Positions 60,370 to 64,000 of a stretch of 64,000 nucleotides of DNA are shown piece after piece; the stretch's first letter is position 1; each line of letters starts with the position of its first letter. Made by a program: the position numbers and the translations under genes. Where the stretch lies: positions 186,001 through 250,000 of the forward strand of contig NZ_JAUOTO010000006.1 in assembly GCF_030546645.1 (NCBI RefSeq), read 5' to 3'. Source of the DNA: Flavitalea plasmicola. Lineage in GTDB: Bacteria > Bacteroidota > Bacteroidia > Chitinophagales > Chitinophagaceae. Under the pieces are notes generated by a model. That model was not told where the DNA came from and ran no database searches. It saw only the letters and a list, made by a program, of their open reading frames with translations.

Positions 60370-61881
60370 ATGAGACGCACCAACGTATTGCTGCTTTTAA
60401 TATTAATATCTTTCTCCGCACGCAGCCAGCAAGGTAGCGTGGGCATTTTTGAAGCACATGGCGATGTGGGTAATAATGTGATGCCCGGCTCAGCCGTCTT
60501 CATCCCGGCCACTGGCCAGTACGTCATCTCCGGGGCCGGCTACAATATTTGGGGAGACCACGACGAATTCCAGTTCGTATGGAAGAAGATGAAAGGCGAT
60601 TTCATCCTGTACACCCGGGCCGAATTCCTGGGCAACTGGATAGAACAGCATCGAAAGGTAGGCTGGATGGTTCGCAAGAGCCTGGACGGCAAGTCCCCCC
60701 ATGTCAACGCGGTCGAGCACGGCGATGGCCTCACCTCCCTTCAGTTCCGCCGCACCACCGGCGCGCAGACGGAAGAGCACAGGCTGAAGCTGACCAAGGC
60801 CAATATCCTCCAGCTGGAAAGAAAGGGCGATCGCTACATCATGCGCGCAGCCCAATACGGCCAGCCCTTTCAGACCGATACCATCTCCGGCATCGACCTG
60901 GGCGACGAAGTATATGTCGGCCTTTTTGTAGGGTCACACGATGCAGACAAGCTGGAGACGGGGGTATTCAGCAACGTCAATATCTCGATCCCCATGAAGG
61001 GCGAGTCGAATGAGAACACCGGAATGACCCTGGGCAGTAACCTGGAGATCCTGGAGCTGGCCTCCGGCCGCCGGGATATTATTTACTCCGTTCCCTATTC
61101 CATACAGGCCCCCAACTGGACGCCGGACGGCAGGAACCTTATTTTCAATGATGCCAAAGGAACGATCTACCGCTTTGACCTCGCCTCCCGGACACCCACT
61201 CCCATCAACACGGGAACGATCACCCATAACAATAATGACCACGTCCTTTCTTTCGACGGGAAAATGCTCGGCCTGAGCAGCTCTGTAAGAGAGCTGGGCG
61301 GCTCCATCATTTACACCGTGCCCATAGAAGGAGGGACGCCCCAACAGGTCACCCCCAAAGGACCTTCCTACCTCCACGGATGGTCGCCCGACGGGAAGGA
61401 CCTGGTATTCTGTGGCGAGCGCGACGGAGAGTTTGATGTGTATAAAGTGCCGGCCGCCGGCGGGAAAGAGATCAGGCTAACCACCAACAAAGGACTTGAC
61501 GACGGCCCCGAATACACCCCCGACGGGAAATATATCTATTTCAATTCCGTCCGTACAGGCCTGATGCAGATCTGGCGCATGCGGCCCGATGGCAGCCAGC
61601 AGGAACAGATCACCAGTGACAACCTCAATAACTGGTTTGCCCATATCTCGCCCGATGGCAAATGGTTTGTATATCTCTCTTTTTTGAAGGAAGAGACCCC
61701 CGCTAATATCCACCCCCCTTACAAACATGTCTATATCCGCCTGTTGCCCATTGACGGGAGGGGCGAACCCAGGGTATTGGCCTATTTGTACGGAGGACAA
61801 GGCTCCATCAACACTCCATCCTGGTCTCCCGATGGTAAAAAGATCGCCTTTGTCAGCAACAGCGACATGACGGGAAAATAA
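60370..61881 (+). CDS. Exported TolB-like (PD40) beta-propeller protein
   Basis: 503 residues from the ATG at 60370, which opens a signal peptide (RRTNVLLLLILISFSARSQ); the frame is open from 60292. The N-terminal part (about 25-210) is a concanavalin-like beta-sandwich (FEAHGDVGNNVMPGSAVFIP; FILYTRAEFLGNWIEQHRKV). The C-terminal half is a TolB-type propeller with repeated WSPDG/YTPDGK blades (APNWTPDGRNLIFNDAKG; GWSPDGKDLVF; EYTPDGKYIYFNS; HISPDGKWFVY; SWSPDGKKIAFVS). Such proteins often bind sugars or act as carrier modules. It is transcribed toward the GH2 gene, 137 bases downstream. Confidence 0.85.
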   Translation: MRRTNVLLLLILISFSARSQQGSVGIFEAHGDVGNNVMPGSAVFIPATGQYVISGAGYNIWGDHDEFQFVWKKMKGDFILYTRAEFLGNWIEQHRKVGWMVRKSLDGKSPHVNAVEHGDGLTSLQFRRTTGAQTEEHRLKLTKANILQLERKGDRYIMRAAQYGQPFQTDTISGIDLGDEVYVGLFVGSHDADKLETGVFSNVNISIPMKGESNENTGMTLGSNLEILELASGRRDIIYSVPYSIQAPNWTPDGRNLIFNDAKGTIYRFDLASRTPTPINTGTITHNNNDHVLSFDGKMLGLSSSVRELGGSIIYTVPIEGGTPQQVTPKGPSYLHGWSPDGKDLVFCGERDGEFDVYKVPAAGGKEIRLTTNKGLDDGPEYTPDGKYIYFNSVRTGLMQIWRMRPDGSQQEQITSDNLNNWFAHISPDGKWFVYLSFLKEETPANIHPPYKHVYIRLLPIDGRGEPRVLAYLYGGQGSINTPSWSPDGKKIAFVSNSDMTGK

Positions 61882-61956
61882 AGTGAAAGGCCTCTGCCTG
61901 CCGTAATAATCCTGATTCAGAATTAGAAACGGCGGACGAAAAGGTCTTATATGACG

Positions 61957-61964
61957 TACTTTTG
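61957..61964 (+). promoter_or_regulatory. Candidate -7 element of the GH2 gene
   Basis: TACTTTTG, an exact TAnnTTTG match, lies 54 bases before the ATG at 62019. No convincing -33 element was recognised. Confidence 0.4.
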
Positions 61965-62018
61965 CAAAATTCCGATCTCCGGACATATTTGGATCACCTC
62001 GATTTTTAGCAGGAACTT

Positions 62019-64000
62019 ATGCAAAGCAACTCGTTTTTTGCCGCCAGGACCATCGTCATCACAAACATCGTTTGCCTTTTCTCTTTGACGATCGCCGCCC
62101 AATCCGTCCGCCAGGTAAAGCTCTCCCGTTTTACCCTCCAGTCTTCCGCCGTCGTAAAGGATGAGGGAGCTGTCATTTCTTCGGCCAGCTACCAGGCCCC
62201 GGACTATTGGTACCCCGTCACCGTACCCTCCACGGTCCTCACAGGTCTCGTCGCCAATAAGGTCTATCCCGATCCCTATACAGGCATGAACAACATGCTC
62301 ATCCCGGATGCCTCCGACTCTTTTAACCATCAATACCATTTAGCGCAGTACAGCCACCTTCCGGGCGAGCCCAACCCCTGGAAAAAACCCTATTGGTATC
62401 GCACCACCTTCTTCGTGCCCGCTGCCGACAAAGGGCGGCATTTTCAGCTGATCTTTAAAGGCATCAACTATAGGGCCGACGTCTGGCTCAACGGCCGCCG
62501 CATCGCCGACTCCTCCCGGATGGTAGGCATGTTCGAAGAGTTCTATCTCGACGCGGACCCGGCCATCAAAGCAGGGGAGACCAACGCCCTGGCCGTAAAG
62601 ATCTATCCACTGGACGAACCCGGTCTGCCCGCCGAACCCCAGCTGGAAGCCATGGACGATTTTTATGAGAATGGCGGACCCACGGGCGACATCGGAAAAA
62701 ACGTCACCATGCTTAGCTCCGTAGGTTGGGATTGGATCCCGGAAGTGAGGGACCGCAACATGGGCATCTGGCAGCCCGTATACCTCCGGACCACCGGGCA
62801 GGTGATCATCACCCATCCACAGATCATCACCGACCTGCCCGACACCAACACGGCAAAGCTTTCGCTGAACATCAACCTTTCCAATACAGGGAGCCAGCCG
62901 CTTAAAGGGAAGCTCACCGTCACCATTATCCCGGAGAACTTCTCCGGCGGACAGCCCATCACTTTTACAAAAGACCTGACGGCCGAGGCCAATGCCACCG
63001 GCAATATCCATCTGACCCCGGGTAACACTCCGTCCCTGACGATCCGCAACCCCCGCCTGTGGTGGCCTAACGGCTATGGCAACCCTAACCTCTATCGTAT
63101 CCGGCTTCGCTTTGCGGACCAGAACGGCATCTCGGAAGACACTTCTTTCCTTTTCGGCATCCGTACCGTCGGCTCCACTGCCACCGATGTCCATGGCTAT
63201 ATCCGCCGCGATTTTTATGTCAACGGCCGGCGCGTCCACCTGGTGGGAGGCGCCTGGGTGCCCGATATGATGCTGAACAGGGATTACCAGCGATATGATT
63301 ACGAATTGAAGCTCTGCCGGAATGCCAATGTGAACCTCGTTCGCATCTGGGGCGGCGGCCTGGGCGAAACAGACGACTTCTACGAGCTGGCAGACCGCTA
63401 TGGCCTGCTGGTCTGGCAGGACTTCTGGATCACAGGCGACACCAACGGGGGATTCAAAGGCTCCGCCGACTGGCCGCTGCAGACCAGCGTGTTTGTAAAC
63501 AATGTTATCAGCACCATCCTCCGTATCCGCAATCACCCCAGCCTGCTGGTATGGACAGGCGGCAACGAAGGCCACGCCCGCAAAGAGCTCTACGATGCCA
63601 TGCGTGACAACGTCGCTAACCTGGACGGAACCAGACCTTTTATCCCCTGCTCCTCCGGCTTCTCCAAAGCGCCGGAAGACTGGAAAGGCTCCTGGCCCGA
63701 TAACAAGCTGTCCGGCGTATACAGCGGTGGCCCCTACTCCTGGCAGGATGATGCACAATACTATCGACTCGTCAATGAGGGAAAAGGCTGGGTATTCAAG
63801 GATGAAACCGGGATCCCTTCCCAACCTCCTTACAATACCCTGGCAAAGATCATCCCCAACCTGGCGCCCGATCCCAGGTTGCCCTATCCCCTCAACAATA
63901 CCTGGGGTTATCATGACGCCTGCACAGGCAACGGGAGATATGACACTTACTATAAGGCGATGGTCGCCCGCTACGGCGCACCCAACAGCCTCCGTGATTT
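62019..64000 (+). CDS. Exported glycoside hydrolase family 2 (exo-beta-glycosidase), cut by window edge
   Basis: At least 660 residues; the 3' end lies beyond the window, which is why the frame has no stop here. A signal peptide (TIVITNIVCLFSLTIAAQ) is followed by a sugar-binding sandwich (FQLIFKGINYRADVWLNGRR), an immunoglobulin-like domain and the TIM barrel (about 400 on: VHLVGGAWVPDMMLNRDYQR; NVNLVRIWGGGLGETDDFYE; GLLVWQDFW). The acid/base Glu is in LLVWTGGNEGHARKE, and a downstream acidic residue is in FKDETGIPSQP. The plan is closest to exo-beta-D-glucosaminidases and endo-beta-mannosidases of GH2. It probably works with the PD40 protein in glycan breakdown (inference). Confidence 0.9.
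   Translation, partial: MQSNSFFAARTIVITNIVCLFSLTIAAQSVRQVKLSRFTLQSSAVVKDEGAVISSASYQAPDYWYPVTVPSTVLTGLVANKVYPDPYTGMNNMLIPDASDSFNHQYHLAQYSHLPGEPNPWKKPYWYRTTFFVPAADKGRHFQLIFKGINYRADVWLNGRRIADSSRMVGMFEEFYLDADPAIKAGETNALAVKIYPLDEPGLPAEPQLEAMDDFYENGGPTGDIGKNVTMLSSVGWDWIPEVRDRNMGIWQPVYLRTTGQVIITHPQIITDLPDTNTAKLSLNINLSNTGSQPLKGKLTVTIIPENFSGGQPITFTKDLTAEANATGNIHLTPGNTPSLTIRNPRLWWPNGYGNPNLYRIRLRFADQNGISEDTSFLFGIRTVGSTATDVHGYIRRDFYVNGRRVHLVGGAWVPDMMLNRDYQRYDYELKLCRNANVNLVRIWGGGLGETDDFYELADRYGLLVWQDFWITGDTNGGFKGSADWPLQTSVFVNNVISTILRIRNHPSLLVWTGGNEGHARKELYDAMRDNVANLDGTRPFIPCSSGFSKAPEDWKGSWPDNKLSGVYSGGPYSWQDDAQYYRLVNEGKGWVFKDETGIPSQPPYNTLAKIIPNLAPDPRLPYPLNNTWGYHDACTGNGRYDTYYKAMVARYGAPNSLRD

Noticed and set aside
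62340-63914. A 524-codon open frame on the minus strand
   Set aside because: It is the reverse of the glycoside hydrolase family 2 gene, whose sequence matches a known family; the minus-strand product has no recognisable motif.
1-64000. tRNA, rRNA or riboswitch genes
   Set aside because: No tRNA TPsiC/anticodon arrangement, rRNA segment or known riboswitch core was recognised by eye; a tRNAscan or Rfam search would be the decisive test.

Overview
The window looks like a chromosomal segment of a Gram-negative Bacteroidota, most likely Chitinophagaceae (Chitinophaga/Niastella/Puia type). The support is a type IX secretion sorting domain, a FecI/FecR/TonB-receptor/DUF4249 locus, promoter-like TAnnTTTG boxes, RpoN, META and OmpA lipoproteins, and a moderately GC-rich sequence. 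No rRNA, tRNA, CRISPR array, prophage or classical insertion sequence was seen. Two genes are cut by the edges: mgsA on the left (minus strand) and a family 2 glycoside hydrolase on the right (plus strand).

Layout. 0-8 kb: mgsA, a secreted T9SS cargo protein, recA, an ECF sigma factor operon, a DUF885 lipoprotein and an OmpA-like lipoprotein. 8-15 kb: a hybrid histidine kinase, a TspO-like membrane protein, a Na+/H+ antiporter, a META lipoprotein and small unknown proteins. 15.5-22.6 kb: a two-gene minus-strand operon of an M48 metalloprotease and a 1849-residue protein. The latter carries a pseudokinase-like N-terminus, DUF4011, an SF1 helicase, a nuclease-like fold and a WGR domain, and is a candidate defence module. 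22.8-27 kb: a UvrD/PcrA helicase, two tandem RAYT-type (Y1/HUH) genes of which the first has lost its catalytic residues, and an ArsC/Spx-like protein. 27-38 kb: a second ECF sigma operon, GH25 lysozyme, radical SAM-DinB, MarR, a GH10-like hydrolase, a DegT aminotransferase, rpoN and a PAP2-like protein. 38-49 kb: L,D-transpeptidase, MATE exporter, the FecI/FecR/TonB receptor/DUF4249 operon, GT2, a polysaccharide deacetylase and a PAS histidine kinase. 49-64 kb: AsmA-like protein, double-thioredoxin protein, Tat-exported TIM-barrel protein, MacB/FtsX-type permease, an AT-rich AraC-SDR pair, a TolB-like protein and GH2.

Two repeat systems stand out. One is a 7-bp tandem repeat (NNGCTTG), present at five loci between 3.5 and 22.8 kb, often as 5-unit (35-bp) modules in inverted pairs and twice inside genes, where it becomes a 7-residue protein repeat. 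The other is a two-copy palindromic element (10.6 and 37.4 kb, opposite orientation). Its 35- and 37-base arms are identical between copies, while the central 54-56 bases are unrelated. Whether either is linked to the RAYT genes is only a hypothesis.

Most other genes are ordinary envelope, regulatory and carbohydrate functions. Coordinates marked as chosen starts differ from the longest open frame where signal peptides, family N-termini or codon context favour an internal ATG.
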